A stretch of DNA of 19,489 nt from H2-BAC3 sp045863035 (lineage in GTDB: Bacteria; Bacteroidota; Ignavibacteria; Ignavibacteriales; Ignavibacteriaceae): the NCBI GenBank assembly GCA_045863035.1, contig BTUV01000055.1:1-19489 (forward strand), read 5' to 3'. The notes below the pieces were generated by a model. It saw nothing but the letters and a program-made list of their open reading frames with translations, did not search any database and was not told the DNA's origin. A program made the position numbers and the translations under genes. Positions 1-8,123 of this stretch are shown here, piece after piece. Every line of letters starts with the position of its first letter. The first letter of the stretch is position 1.

Positions 1-174
1 TAATGTCACCCCTTCGGGGTTTTGGTGGTTGTTTATTACCGTTTTTTATAATAATGTCACCCCTTCGGGGTTTTGGTGGTTGTTTATTACCGTTTTTTAT
101 AATAATGTCACCCCTTCGGGGTTTTGGTGGTTGTATATTACCGTTTTCTATAATAATGTCACCCCTTCGGGGTT
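1..174. repeat. 51-bp tandem repeat with GC-rich hairpin (3 full units plus a partial fourth)
   Basis: Units begin at 1, 52, 103 and 154. The first two are identical; the third differs by a few bases near its end; the fourth stops after 21 bases. Each unit carries the perfect inverted repeat ACCCC-TTC-GGGGT, followed by a T-rich stretch. Because 51 is a multiple of three, the array is open in one frame (17-residue repeat), but there is no ribosome binding site and no protein-like composition, so I do not call a gene. The array may continue to the left of the window. Confidence 0.9.
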
Positions 175-346
175 GAATTTTGAATTACTAATTCCTAATT
201 ACTCATTACTAATTATTTTTTCATCTACTCGGGATTGAAAAATTGGTATTACAATTTCCTAATTATTATTTAATTCTTTCGCAATTTAATTTGGATAGTA
301 AATTAATTATTTATAAAAATTCACAATTCACAATTCATTTTACTAA
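175..346. repeat. AT-rich intergenic region with heptamer repeats
   Basis: From 175 to 216 the sequence runs in 7-base steps (GAATTTT, GAATTAC, TAATTCC, TAATTAC, TCATTAC, TAATTAT). A second run at 318-338 reads AATTCAC, AATTCAC, AATTCAT and ends 8 bases before the stop codon of the neighbouring phosphatase gene. No gene, RNA or clear terminator is visible between them. Confidence 0.7.
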
Positions 347-1663
347 TTACCGAAGCTCGCTTGCTTTTAGTGAAAATGTTCTTGCAGTTGAACCATCTTT
401 AAGTATCAGTTTCATTTCAAGAACGCGGTCTTTGCGTGGACCGGTTACGGTGAAATGTCCGAAGTTATGTTCAGCTAAATTTTCGATACCAAAGCGGGCT
501 GTGTTGTTTTCGGGTTTGGGCTTTGATACACCGGCAGTTAAAGATGAAACGGTGAATTCATATAATGGATAAGTTCCTTCGCGCTCGAGCCGGGTAATTT
601 CAGAGGAGTGAATATCTCCGCTGAAGAAGAGAACTCCGGATATTTTTTCTTTTTCGATTAAGCTGAGCAGCTTTTGTTTTTCTTCAGGGAAGATGGAATA
701 ACTTTCCCATTTGGCAACCGGGTTAAGAATTTGTCCGCCGGCAACAACGATCTTAAACGGCGCAAAACTATTTTTCAGTGCATCAATAAGCCATTCAATC
801 TGGTCATCACCGAACATCTGACGTTTTCCGGTTACACGCTCATTCTGGCTGCGGTAGTAGCGGTTATCGAGGAGGAAGAACTCAAGATCAGCCCATTCAA
901 AGCGGGTGGTAACGCCAGGTTTGCCGTTAATACCGAATGTCGGATTTACCCAGAAGTCCTGAAACGCTTCAAGAGTTTTCTCCTTGTGAACAAAACTGTT
1001 ATCAGCATTATTGGGACCGAAATCGTGATCATCCCAGGTGGCATAATGGTGCACAGAACCCAGAAGCTGCTGAAGCTGGGGCAGAGAGCGCATGTGGGAG
1101 TAGCGTTTATATATACCGGTGCGGCTGCTCCAGTCAACTTCACGGAGATAGATATTGTCACCCATCCAGACCATGAAATCAGGTTTGGTTTTGTAAAGCG
1201 CGTCAAGGATTTCATAATCCGAGCCGTATGGTTTGCCGGGACGGTCATATACTTCTTCGTTAATATGCATGCAGCTTGCTATGACAAAGGTAACAGGCGG
1301 CGGATCTTCGCGCCACTGCCAGAGTTTCTGTGTCTGGAATGAAAGAGGATGGTTGATCGCTGCTTTTTTGTTATTGATATACAGGGCATAGTCGTATTTT
1401 CTTCCGGGCTCAACATTATCGGCAATGAGCTTCGCGGTAAAATGTTTATGCTTTGTTGTGGTGAACTTGTCTGTCCGGAATTTTTTAGCAGGTGCAGACT
1501 GTTCCCAGTATTCGATAAACACATCGGCGGCCTCAGTGGTCTGCACCCAGAGTCCGACCTCACGCATTTCTGAGTAGCCAACCATGGGACCTGAATGCAG
1601 TTTGGGCTGAGAAAAAGCAACTGTTGTTATAAGCAGTAACAGGAAGAAAATATATCGTTTCAA
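347..1663 (-). CDS. PhoD-like metallophosphatase, exported (438 aa)
   Basis: Probable secreted alkaline phosphatase/phosphodiesterase of the PhoD family, which hydrolyses phosphoesters with a metal centre outside the cytoplasm. The N-terminus is a Sec signal peptide (positive MKR, hydrophobic run, cleavage expected near residue 18). Residues about 25-115 form the beta-sandwich N-domain seen in this family. The catalytic domain shows ASC at 129-131, WMGDNIY at 166-172, WDDHDFGPNN at 210-219 and FSGDIHSSE at 347-355, the usual metal-binding blocks. The start codon is TTG; it fits because the signal peptide begins exactly there, and a weak GGA lies upstream. Unlike the PhoD-like protein at 8124-10286 it has no T9SS sorting tail, so it is probably periplasmic. 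It lies 179 bp downstream of the propeller gene in the same direction, behind heptamer repeats and a hairpin, so it may have its own promoter. The substrate cannot be told from sequence. Confidence 0.88.
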   Translation of the reverse strand: MKRYIFFLLLLITTVAFSQPKLHSGPMVGYSEMREVGLWVQTTEAADVFIEYWEQSAPAKKFRTDKFTTTKHKHFTAKLIADNVEPGRKYDYALYINNKKAAINHPLSFQTQKLWQWREDPPPVTFVIASCMHINEEVYDRPGKPYGSDYEILDALYKTKPDFMVWMGDNIYLREVDWSSRTGIYKRYSHMRSLPQLQQLLGSVHHYATWDDHDFGPNNADNSFVHKEKTLEAFQDFWVNPTFGINGKPGVTTRFEWADLEFFLLDNRYYRSQNERVTGKRQMFGDDQIEWLIDALKNSFAPFKIVVAGGQILNPVAKWESYSIFPEEKQKLLSLIEKEKISGVLFFSGDIHSSEITRLEREGTYPLYEFTVSSLTAGVSKPKPENNTARFGIENLAEHNFGHFTVTGPRKDRVLEMKLILKDGSTARTFSLKASELR

Positions 1664-1676
1664 AGTATATCCAGGT

Positions 1677-1690
1677 AATTAGTAGTTAGT
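1677..1690. repeat. Short heptamer repeat
   Basis: AATTAGT followed by AGTTAGT, continuing loosely into AATAAAA. It lies just upstream of the phosphatase start and belongs to the same 7-bp repeat style as the other intergenic regions here. Confidence 0.4.
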
Positions 1691-1743
1691 AATAAAAACT
1701 ATTTAGAGCTTTATATTATAAGGCAAAAGAACCTCATCCCCGG

Positions 1744-1768
1744 CCCTTCTCCTTAAAAAGGAGAAGGG
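1744..1768. repeat. 11-bp perfect inverted repeat (intergenic hairpin)
   Basis: CCCTTCTCCTT, a 3-base AAA loop, then AAGGAGAAGGG. It lies downstream of the propeller gene stop at 1843 (minus strand) and upstream of the next gene. On the transcribed strand no T-run follows directly, so it is either an mRNA-stabilising hairpin, a weak terminator or a mobile intergenic palindrome. The flanking CCCCGG and GGTCGG fit the GC-rich palindromes often scattered between genes in bacteria. Confidence 0.6.
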
Positions 1769-1811
1769 GGTCGGAAATGCCTGCCGAACTGAAGCCCGTG
1801 GTTATTAAAAA

Positions 1812-1846
1812 AATTCATAATTCATACTTCATAATTCATACTTCAT
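1812..1846. repeat. Five heptamer repeats overlapping a stop codon
   Basis: Exact 7-base units: AATTCAT, AATTCAT, ACTTCAT, AATTCAT, ACTTCAT. The last unit contains the TGA stop (1843-1845, minus strand) of the propeller gene, so the repeat has reached into the coding sequence end. Confidence 0.8.
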
Positions 1847-4122
1847 CTGAGGTAGAGCATTTTGTTTGCAAGCACAAAGTTATCAACACGGAGCGAATAT
1901 ATATAGACACCGGAGGCAAGGTTTTTTGCGTTAAAGTTAATCCGGTGAGTTCCCGCTTCTTTTACTTCGTTAACCAGAACCGCAATCTGTTCGCCGAGAA
2001 CTGAATATACAGTCAGCACCGCTTTACCTGATTTTGGGAGGGTGAAGCTGATAGTGGTTTCCGGATTAAATGGATTCGGGAAATTCTGTCGCAGTTCGGG
2101 TGACTCCGGTATATACGCATTCGTAACACCACCGGCCACAACAGACGCAGGTGAAGCAACAAAAGTGAATTTGTCAGACGGTGTAACAGGACGGTTTGTT
2201 ACAACAAAAACCGTATCACCTGTTGCGGGGAGGAGGACATTACCCGCCGGCGCTGATGATGAAATCTGTGCGTGAGTATTAAATGCAGTAACCTGATAAG
2301 GGGGAGGCGTGATGAAAATAATTTCCTCGCCAAGATTCCACTTTTTATTCTTGGTTGCGTTCGGCTCACGCACCAGCATAGTCAGACGGCTTTCGGTCAT
2401 CAGATTTATGGCATAAAAGGGAGTTACAATTTCTTTTACACCGTTTAATCCGATTGCGGTATCAAGCGGGGTTGCGTAGTTTCCGTTTGCAAGTGTGTCT
2501 GTTGAGCCCCAGACAACGGCAATATCAATCGGGGCGAGAAGACGGCTTCCGGCTACGGGGAGCCCGGCGGTGAATGAAACGGTTGAGCCGGAGTTATTAC
2601 GGAAGTAAGAACCCTGAACATTAAGTGATAGCCGGTAAACAGGATTAAACTCTACCGCGATACCGTCAAAAACCGGAGTTGTATATACGATGTTTGCCCC
2701 GCGGTTGAGCGGAAAGTTCTGAAGTTTAATCTGTGAAGTATTCAGATCTTTGATTGTGGCATAGAGAGAGTCCTTATTCAGTGTCGTATCGAATGAAACT
2801 TCGTATGTGTGCCCAGTCATCTGATTAGAGTTTACTGCCTGCACAAGAAACGAGCCGGTTGTAGCTCCGGACGCATGTATATATCCGGCGGGATTAACCA
2901 CGCCTTCCGGCCGCGGAGGGGTAAATCTGCGCGCGATGATATCATATCCGGATGCGTTGCTGTAAGAGCTCCAGACAGCAATGATTTCACCGGCGGGGCT
3001 CACCTGAAAATCGGGCTCCCACTGGAATGATTCCGTAGTTACATTAACCGGGGTTTCAAGCGTAAAACGGTTTTCCAGTTCATCAATGAATGTGGTATAT
3101 ACACCCTCGCGGTTGCCATCCTGTTTCCAGCTTGACCAGATAACGGCGAATTTTTCACCGCTGATTTTTCTGATCTTGGGCAGCCATTGGTAGTAAGCCG
3201 TGCTTTTGTTGACGCGGAATTCACCTCCCCGCTTCGAGCCGTCCGCATTAAACCGCTGATAATAAATGCCTCCGTCATCTCCATCCTGCTCCCAACTGCA
3301 CCAGACGACAGCAAAGGAACCGTCATCCAGCGCGGCAAGGTCACCAAACCACTGATAATCAGCAGTCCAGGTATTAACGGGGAATTCATTCCCGGATGTT
3401 GAACCATCAGCCGAGAAGATTCTTCCGTATATATCATAACCGGCAGGTACCGGCGGAGCAGGACGGAATGACTCCCAGACGAAAAGGATTTTTCCGTCTG
3501 CCAGATAGCGTACAGCCGGACGCGCCTGTGAATAAGCAGTTGCAGTGTTTACTAAAAACTCTGTTCCTGATTTAAGAACATTGTTTCCGTTTAGCTGAAA
3601 CCGCTGCGCATACACCCCGCGGTCACCGCCATCCTGATACCAGCTATCCCACGCAACGGTAAAGCCGGTTCCGTCATTGGTAAACGATACGGAAGGATTA
3701 GACTGCGTATGAGTGGTTGTAGTGTTGATAAGAAATTCATCTCCGGCGGGAAGGTTGTTCACAAAGAGACGGCCATATATATCATAGCTGTTCGCAGCCC
3801 CGCTAAAAGAGCTCCAGGCAACAATTGCAGTACCGGACGCGTTCATCGCGATAACAGGTCTGTCCTGTTCGCCAGGGAGCGTGGTGTTTACCCGCTGCTC
3901 GGCTCCGGTTTTCTGATCAAGGGAAGTAAAGAATTGTATATATATATCACTTTTGCCGGTAAACGTAGCCGCGGCTTCAGATTTCCATACCACTGCGTAG
4001 TTTCCGTTTCCGTCCCTGGCTAAGGCGGGCTGGCGTTGTGTGCTGTCCGTTGTGGTATTAACACGGAACTCCTGCCCGGCAAAAAGAGATACGGTAATGA
4101 GTAAGAATATCATCTGTTTCAT
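1843..4122 (-). CDS. Secreted seven-repeat (beta-propeller-like) protein with T9SS sorting tail (759 aa)
   Basis: Function unknown. The protein has a signal peptide (first about 16 residues) and then seven consecutive repeats of about 50-60 residues, up to about residue 405. Each begins near an E-F-x-V-N-T motif, has a V-V-W-x-S core and ends in a Y-x-R-F strand. Seven such blades suggest a seven-bladed beta-propeller. Residues about 410-670 look like beta-rich domains of no family I recognise. The last about 88 residues, starting near PELRQNFPNPFNP, are a type A T9SS C-terminal domain ending in ASGVYIY and KMLYLR, so the protein is expected to be exported across the outer membrane and attached or released. 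The start is supported by a good AGGAAG site on the minus strand that overlaps the stop of the upstream dipeptidase gene 10 bp away, indicating co-transcription and coupling. The seven-blade reading is inference from repeat count. Confidence 0.82.
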   Translation of the reverse strand: MKQMIFLLITVSLFAGQEFRVNTTTDSTQRQPALARDGNGNYAVVWKSEAAATFTGKSDIYIQFFTSLDQKTGAEQRVNTTLPGEQDRPVIAMNASGTAIVAWSSFSGAANSYDIYGRLFVNNLPAGDEFLINTTTTHTQSNPSVSFTNDGTGFTVAWDSWYQDGGDRGVYAQRFQLNGNNVLKSGTEFLVNTATAYSQARPAVRYLADGKILFVWESFRPAPPVPAGYDIYGRIFSADGSTSGNEFPVNTWTADYQWFGDLAALDDGSFAVVWCSWEQDGDDGGIYYQRFNADGSKRGGEFRVNKSTAYYQWLPKIRKISGEKFAVIWSSWKQDGNREGVYTTFIDELENRFTLETPVNVTTESFQWEPDFQVSPAGEIIAVWSSYSNASGYDIIARRFTPPRPEGVVNPAGYIHASGATTGSFLVQAVNSNQMTGHTYEVSFDTTLNKDSLYATIKDLNTSQIKLQNFPLNRGANIVYTTPVFDGIAVEFNPVYRLSLNVQGSYFRNNSGSTVSFTAGLPVAGSRLLAPIDIAVVWGSTDTLANGNYATPLDTAIGLNGVKEIVTPFYAINLMTESRLTMLVREPNATKNKKWNLGEEIIFITPPPYQVTAFNTHAQISSSAPAGNVLLPATGDTVFVVTNRPVTPSDKFTFVASPASVVAGGVTNAYIPESPELRQNFPNPFNPETTISFTLPKSGKAVLTVYSVLGEQIAVLVNEVKEAGTHRINFNAKNLASGVYIYSLRVDNFVLANKMLYLR

Positions 4123-4132
4123 TTCATCTTCC

Positions 4133-4765
4133 TCACTTCATCTGAAAATCTAATAGGGGGAGAGTGCTTGCTCCGGGGATGGAGTAATGCCACCACTCAG
4201 CCATATATAAAGTAAAGCCGCCCACATTAACCATCATATCACGCAGGAGCTGGCGATTGGCAATCACGTTAGCGGGGAGGTTCATATATCCGTGGTCTGC
4301 CTCAGGTCCGAACCAGTCAAACTCTGTCGGCATCTGCAGCTCATTACCGGTTGCCATATCCACAAGAGATAAGTCAACCGCTCCGCCGCGGTTATGCACC
4401 GAGCCGCTGGCCGGGTCTGCAACAAAGATGGGATTAGGGAAAATCTCAAACATCAGATACTGCACAGAGCGGGGGCGGTAGCCGTCAAATATCTTGAGAC
4501 CGAGTCCCGCAGGATAATTTGTGCCGTTAAACGAAGTGATTTGTTTCAGACTGTCGTGAACTAATTTCAGCCGCGTGACAGCGCCGAGCGTAAGATACGC
4601 TTCGTTTGTTGTATATAATTTCTGCGAAGTAAAGTTATTAATCGTGGCATAACGTATATCAAAGACAATATCGGGAATAAGATCTTTGATGGGAACAATT
4701 TCATCCTGCGCCGACTGTGAAGCAGCGGAGAATGTTAAGAGGATACAAACGATGAGGAGTTTCAT
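4133..4765 (-). CDS. D-alanyl-D-alanine dipeptidase, VanX/DdpX family (peptidase M15D), exported (210 aa)
   Basis: Zinc peptidase that splits D-Ala-D-Ala dipeptide. The VanX signature is complete: F-D-G-Y-R-P with R97; S-x-H-x-R-G-x-A-x-D with zinc ligands H124 and D131; and E-W-W-H-Y with catalytic E190 and zinc ligand H193. Spacings (7 between H and D, 3 between E and H) match VanX. The length (about 200 aa) is normal for the family. A hydrophobic leader of about 19 residues ending AASQSA indicates export, unlike cytoplasmic VanX of resistance operons. There is no vanH or ligase gene beside it, so a role in peptidoglycan fragment or D-amino-acid dipeptide recycling (as with DdpX) is more likely than vancomycin resistance. 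An AAGGTG ribosome binding site lies before the start. It sits 15 bp after the small membrane protein gene and 10 bp before the propeller gene, all in one transcript. Confidence 0.9.
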   Translation of the reverse strand: MKLLIVCILLTFSAASQSAQDEIVPIKDLIPDIVFDIRYATINNFTSQKLYTTNEAYLTLGAVTRLKLVHDSLKQITSFNGTNYPAGLGLKIFDGYRPRSVQYLMFEIFPNPIFVADPASGSVHNRGGAVDLSLVDMATGNELQMPTEFDWFGPEADHGYMNLPANVIANRQLLRDMMVNVGGFTLYMAEWWHYSIPGASTLPLLDFQMK

Positions 4766-4780
4766 GATAACACCTTTTTA

Positions 4781-5233
4781 TCAGAGACGAAGATCAGCAA
4801 CACATTTGTCCGTTGAAGGACGGATAAAAAAGAAAGCGACAAGAACCACACCGGCAGTACCGAAGCTGAGCAAATCTTTTGTCAGGTAAAAGACAACCAG
4901 CGCAAAAAAAGCAGCACTTTCCAGCAAAGCATAGTGCACAAGATTAAAGCCGCGATATTTAACCATTTTTTCCTGAACAGAAAGTCCGGCCGCAATTGAC
5001 GCAATTAATTTTTTATATACAAAGCTGCCGGCCACAATCATTATAAGACCGTAAACAGGCACAAGAACCTGAAACAGAGGGAACGACTGCGGAAACGGAG
5101 CAGGTCCGTCACGGGAAACATCAAGCAGTGTAATTATCAGGGCAAACAGGAAAATCCCGCTCATCATGGCGACGTGAATAATTCCCAGCATTTTTAATTC
5201 TTTTTCCAGAATCGGACGTTCTTCGGGCTGCAT
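4781..5233 (-). CDS. Small integral membrane protein, about four helices (150 aa)
   Basis: No function recognised. The protein has four hydrophobic segments (about residues 16-37, 54-73, 96-118 and 121-138), a charged N-terminus and a short basic/acidic tail with R-P-S-T-D-K and D-L-R-L. From memory, small four-helix proteins with an R-P-T/S tail of this kind recur in Bacteroidetes-type genomes, without known role. It is the first gene of the minus-strand cluster and is followed 15 bp later by the dipeptidase. A GGAG-type site lies about 12 bases before the ATG. It could be a partner of the exported enzymes, but nothing in the sequence shows that. Confidence 0.72.
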   Translation of the reverse strand: MQPEERPILEKELKMLGIIHVAMMSGIFLFALIITLLDVSRDGPAPFPQSFPLFQVLVPVYGLIMIVAGSFVYKKLIASIAAGLSVQEKMVKYRGFNLVHYALLESAAFFALVVFYLTKDLLSFGTAGVVLVAFFFIRPSTDKCVADLRL

Positions 5234-5396
5234 TGTACAAATGACTCCTTTTTTGGGCGATTATCGGTTTATGAGAAAACAGATTTCTAAGGAATAAAAT
5301 TAAGGAAATTCCGGCAGGGGGGGAAATAAAAGGATTAGGGATAGGGGTATTTTGGCAATTCTCCTTATTTTTGCCCTTGTAACTAAAGGCATATCC
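5234..5396. promoter_or_regulatory. Divergent intergenic region with a candidate -7 element
   Basis: This region must drive both the minus-strand cluster (start 5233) and the plus-strand operon (start 5397). TATTTTTG at 5366-5373 matches the Bacteroidetes -7 consensus TAnnTTTG. I see no well-spaced TTG -33 element, so confidence is low. Transcription starting just after it would give a short leader before 5397 and would exclude an upstream TTG start at 5352. A G7 run lies at 5317-5323. Confidence 0.35.
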
Positions 5397-8084
5397 ATGA
5401 TTCCAAAAATTTACCTCTTCTTATTCGCGCTGATGCTCACCGTTTCAGCACAGCAGTATCAGCTTATTTCCGTTTCGCTCACTTCCGGTGAAGATTTGCA
5501 AAAAATAGCCGCCTTAGGCATCGAAACCGAACACGCCCATTTTGATAAAGAATCCCTCTCGGCGGAGCTTTTTGTCAGCAGGGATGAAGCGGAACAGCTC
5601 AGCCAAAACGGTATCAGCTATTCAGTTCTGATTCCGGACTGGAAACAGCACTACGATTCCAGACCGGCTATGACTGAGTCAGAAAAAGCTGAACAGCTTG
5701 CCCAAAGCCGGAGTGTATTCGGTGTCACCGGGTTCGGATATGGCAGCATGGGGGGGTATTATACCTTTGCAGAAGTGGTTGCACAGCTTGATACGATGTA
5801 TGCACAGTTCCCCAATCTGATTACCCAGAGATTTTCGATTGGTACTTCGGTAGAAGGACGAACCATCTGGGCGGTAAAGATTTCTGACAACCCGAATCTT
5901 GAAGAACCAGAGCCGAGGGTACTTTATGACGCACTGATTCACGCACGCGAACCACAGGCAATGGCCACGGTTATCTATTATATGTATTATCTGCTGGAGA
6001 ACTATAACACAAACCCGGAAGTAAAGTACTTGGTTGATAACCGGGAGATGTATTTTGTGCCGGTGGTTAATCCTGACGGCTACGAATGGAACCGGATAAA
6101 TTCATCAGGCGGCGGCGGAATGTGGCGCAAGAACCGTTACGCTCAGGGCACCACCATTTACGGCGTTGACCTGAACCGCAATTATGGCTATATGTGGGCT
6201 TATGATAATGTCGGTTCAAGCGGCACCCCATCCTCTGAAACCTACCGGGGTCCTTCAGCTTTTTCAGAACCCGAATCAAGGGTTATTCGTGATCTTGCCA
6301 TTGCAAAGGGATTTAAATCATATATAAACTATCACTCTTATAACAACTCGATTATATATCCGTGGGGATATACCAACGCAGTAACGCCGGACTCAAACCA
6401 ATACCGCGATTTTGCCGCCTCTATGGCAAGACACAACGGATATACCTACGGCACCAGTTATCAGACGCTTGCCTATAACTCAAACGGTACCGGGCGTGAC
6501 TGGATGTACGGAGAACAGGTACAGAAACCAAAAGTATTTGGCTTTGTGTTTGAAGTCGGTGGTGACGGAGACGGTTTCTGGCCATCACAGAACAGAATCA
6601 TTCCCCTGGCTCAGCAAAACATCCGACCAAATTTGTATCTTGCATGGATAGCAGGGGGATATCCGCAGCTTACAAATTATTACTTCACGCCGCAGTTCCT
6701 AAATCCGGGCTCAGCCGTTCAACTGACAGGTACGGTAAAGAATACCGGACTTTCCGAACTCCCACATCCGTGGGGGTACTTATATTATGACAACGATCCA
6801 TATATATGGACAGGGGGTATGCCCGCTTTTATGCCCGCGCTTGCGCCCGGAGCATCAGTAGAAACGGGCGTTGACATTCATGCCCTGCCGGACGCACCAG
6901 TTGATTACCGGGGAAAAATCTTTCTGAATTTGTTTCAGGGTGAAGGCGCGGGCTCTGTTACTACAACGGATACAATGTCTGTCAGAATCGGAACACCGGT
7001 GTTTATATATAACGATACCACGAATAATCCGGTGCAGTTATGGACGATCTCCGCAACTCCTACAACTTCTCCAAAGTGGGAAGCCACCACATCGCTGTTT
7101 TACTCAGCGCCAAACTCATATACCGACAGTCGCACGGGCAATTATGTTAATAGCGCAACAGTTACTCTCCAGTCATCAACACCGGTTTCTCTTGATGGGA
7201 TTTCGTTTCCGGTGCTATCATTTAAAACCCGTTATGATATTGAAACCAGGTGGGACTGCGCAATAGTTCAGGTAAGTACCAATAACGGCAGCACCTGGAT
7301 TGCTCTCACCGGTAAATATACAAAACCGGCATCGGGAAGTGGAACACAGATTCCGGCGGGTACTCCCATTTATGACGGAACTGCATCCTCATGGCTTGAT
7401 GAGGAGATGAGTTTACAGCAGTTCGCAAATCAGAATATCCTGCTCCGGTTTCAGCTAAAGACAGACGGCTCGCAGGTGCGTGACGGCTGGTATCTTGATG
7501 ATATCGGTATATACTACTACGGAGCAGTTCCGGTTGAGCTGACATCGTTTACCGCGGTCAGCAGCGGTGGTAATGCACTGCTGAGATGGACAACCGCAAC
7601 GGAGCAAAACAACGCCGGTTTTGCCGTTGAGCGATCAGCAGACGGAACTGACTGGGAGCAGGCAGGATATATACGCGGCGCGGGAACCACCACTGAGCCG
7701 AAAGAATATCAGTTCACCGAACCGCTTGCCGGCCCCGCAATGAATTACCGCTTAAAGCAGATTGACTTTAACGGCTCTTACTCATACTACGGACCGGTTG
7801 TGCTGAATAATTCTGTCCCCGATAAGTTTGAACTACTTGGAAACTATCCCAATCCGTTTAATCCGGAAACTTCCATCCGGTTTAGTTTGCCTGAAGCCGG
7901 CAGTGTTTCGCTGGTTGTTTATGATGTGAACGGAAAAGAAATCACAAGACTGATTGAAGGCAATATGGAAGCGGGTTATCACTCGGTACCGTTTAACTCA
8001 GGCGGTCTTGCATCAGGTGTGTATATATATAAATTAACCTCGGGCAGTTCGCTTGCCGTTAAAAAGATGATTTTGCTGAGGTAA
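5397..8084 (+). CDS. Secreted zinc carboxypeptidase (peptidase M14) with T9SS sorting tail (895 aa)
   Basis: Metallocarboxypeptidase acting on peptides outside the cell. I chose ATG 5397 because AAAGG lies 7 bases upstream and a clean signal peptide starts there (MIPKIYLFLFALMLTVSAQ); an upstream TTG at 5352 is less likely. Residues about 20-118 look like a pro-region. The M14 catalytic domain spans about 121-420: H182-A-R-E185 (zinc), D-L-N260-R261-N (substrate binding), Y-H313-S (third zinc ligand) and F-E386 (catalytic glutamate). Residues about 425-540 resemble a CARDB/Ig-like domain and about 550-690 a jelly-roll domain like those in immune-inhibitor-A-type proteases (D-x-W-x-L-D-D-I at the end). 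Then follow a short 'ELTSF...NNAGFAVERS' linker domain and an about 85-residue T9SS tail (NYPNPFNP to MILLR). It is first in a three-gene operon, 39 bp before the PhoD gene, with which it shares a 206-bp identical segment. Confidence 0.92.
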   Translation: MIPKIYLFLFALMLTVSAQQYQLISVSLTSGEDLQKIAALGIETEHAHFDKESLSAELFVSRDEAEQLSQNGISYSVLIPDWKQHYDSRPAMTESEKAEQLAQSRSVFGVTGFGYGSMGGYYTFAEVVAQLDTMYAQFPNLITQRFSIGTSVEGRTIWAVKISDNPNLEEPEPRVLYDALIHAREPQAMATVIYYMYYLLENYNTNPEVKYLVDNREMYFVPVVNPDGYEWNRINSSGGGGMWRKNRYAQGTTIYGVDLNRNYGYMWAYDNVGSSGTPSSETYRGPSAFSEPESRVIRDLAIAKGFKSYINYHSYNNSIIYPWGYTNAVTPDSNQYRDFAASMARHNGYTYGTSYQTLAYNSNGTGRDWMYGEQVQKPKVFGFVFEVGGDGDGFWPSQNRIIPLAQQNIRPNLYLAWIAGGYPQLTNYYFTPQFLNPGSAVQLTGTVKNTGLSELPHPWGYLYYDNDPYIWTGGMPAFMPALAPGASVETGVDIHALPDAPVDYRGKIFLNLFQGEGAGSVTTTDTMSVRIGTPVFIYNDTTNNPVQLWTISATPTTSPKWEATTSLFYSAPNSYTDSRTGNYVNSATVTLQSSTPVSLDGISFPVLSFKTRYDIETRWDCAIVQVSTNNGSTWIALTGKYTKPASGSGTQIPAGTPIYDGTASSWLDEEMSLQQFANQNILLRFQLKTDGSQVRDGWYLDDIGIYYYGAVPVELTSFTAVSSGGNALLRWTTATEQNNAGFAVERSADGTDWEQAGYIRGAGTTTEPKEYQFTEPLAGPAMNYRLKQIDFNGSYSYYGPVVLNNSVPDKFELLGNYPNPFNPETSIRFSLPEAGSVSLVVYDVNGKEITRLIEGNMEAGYHSVPFNSGGLASGVYIYKLTSGSSLAVKKMILLR
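7661..7866 (+). repeat. 206-bp direct repeat, copy 1 (sorting-tail module)
   Basis: Identical base for base with 9863-10068 (offset 2202). It lies in frame in the carboxypeptidase gene and encodes the stretch from Q-A-G-Y-I-R-G to P-F-N-P. Sequence on either side diverges at once at wobble and non-wobble positions. Confidence 0.93.
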
Positions 8085-8123
8085 CAGCAGTAAAAAACAG
8101 ATTACAAAAAGAAGGCAAAAGGT

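Noticed and set aside
1..174. CRISPR array
   Set aside because: Units are directly adjacent with no unique spacers, so it is a plain tandem repeat.
29..238. 69-codon open frame with a 17-residue repeat in the left tandem array
   Set aside because: It is open only because the 51-bp unit is a multiple of three; no ribosome binding site, and it runs straight into simple-repeat DNA.
674..1342. 222-codon plus-strand frame opposite the PhoD-like gene
   Set aside because: Shadow of a gene with clear PhoD motifs on the minus strand; it has no start signal or recognisable content.
4133..4765. Vancomycin-resistance operon
   Set aside because: No vanH, D-Ala-D-Lac ligase or two-component regulator genes nearby, and the protein has an export signal.
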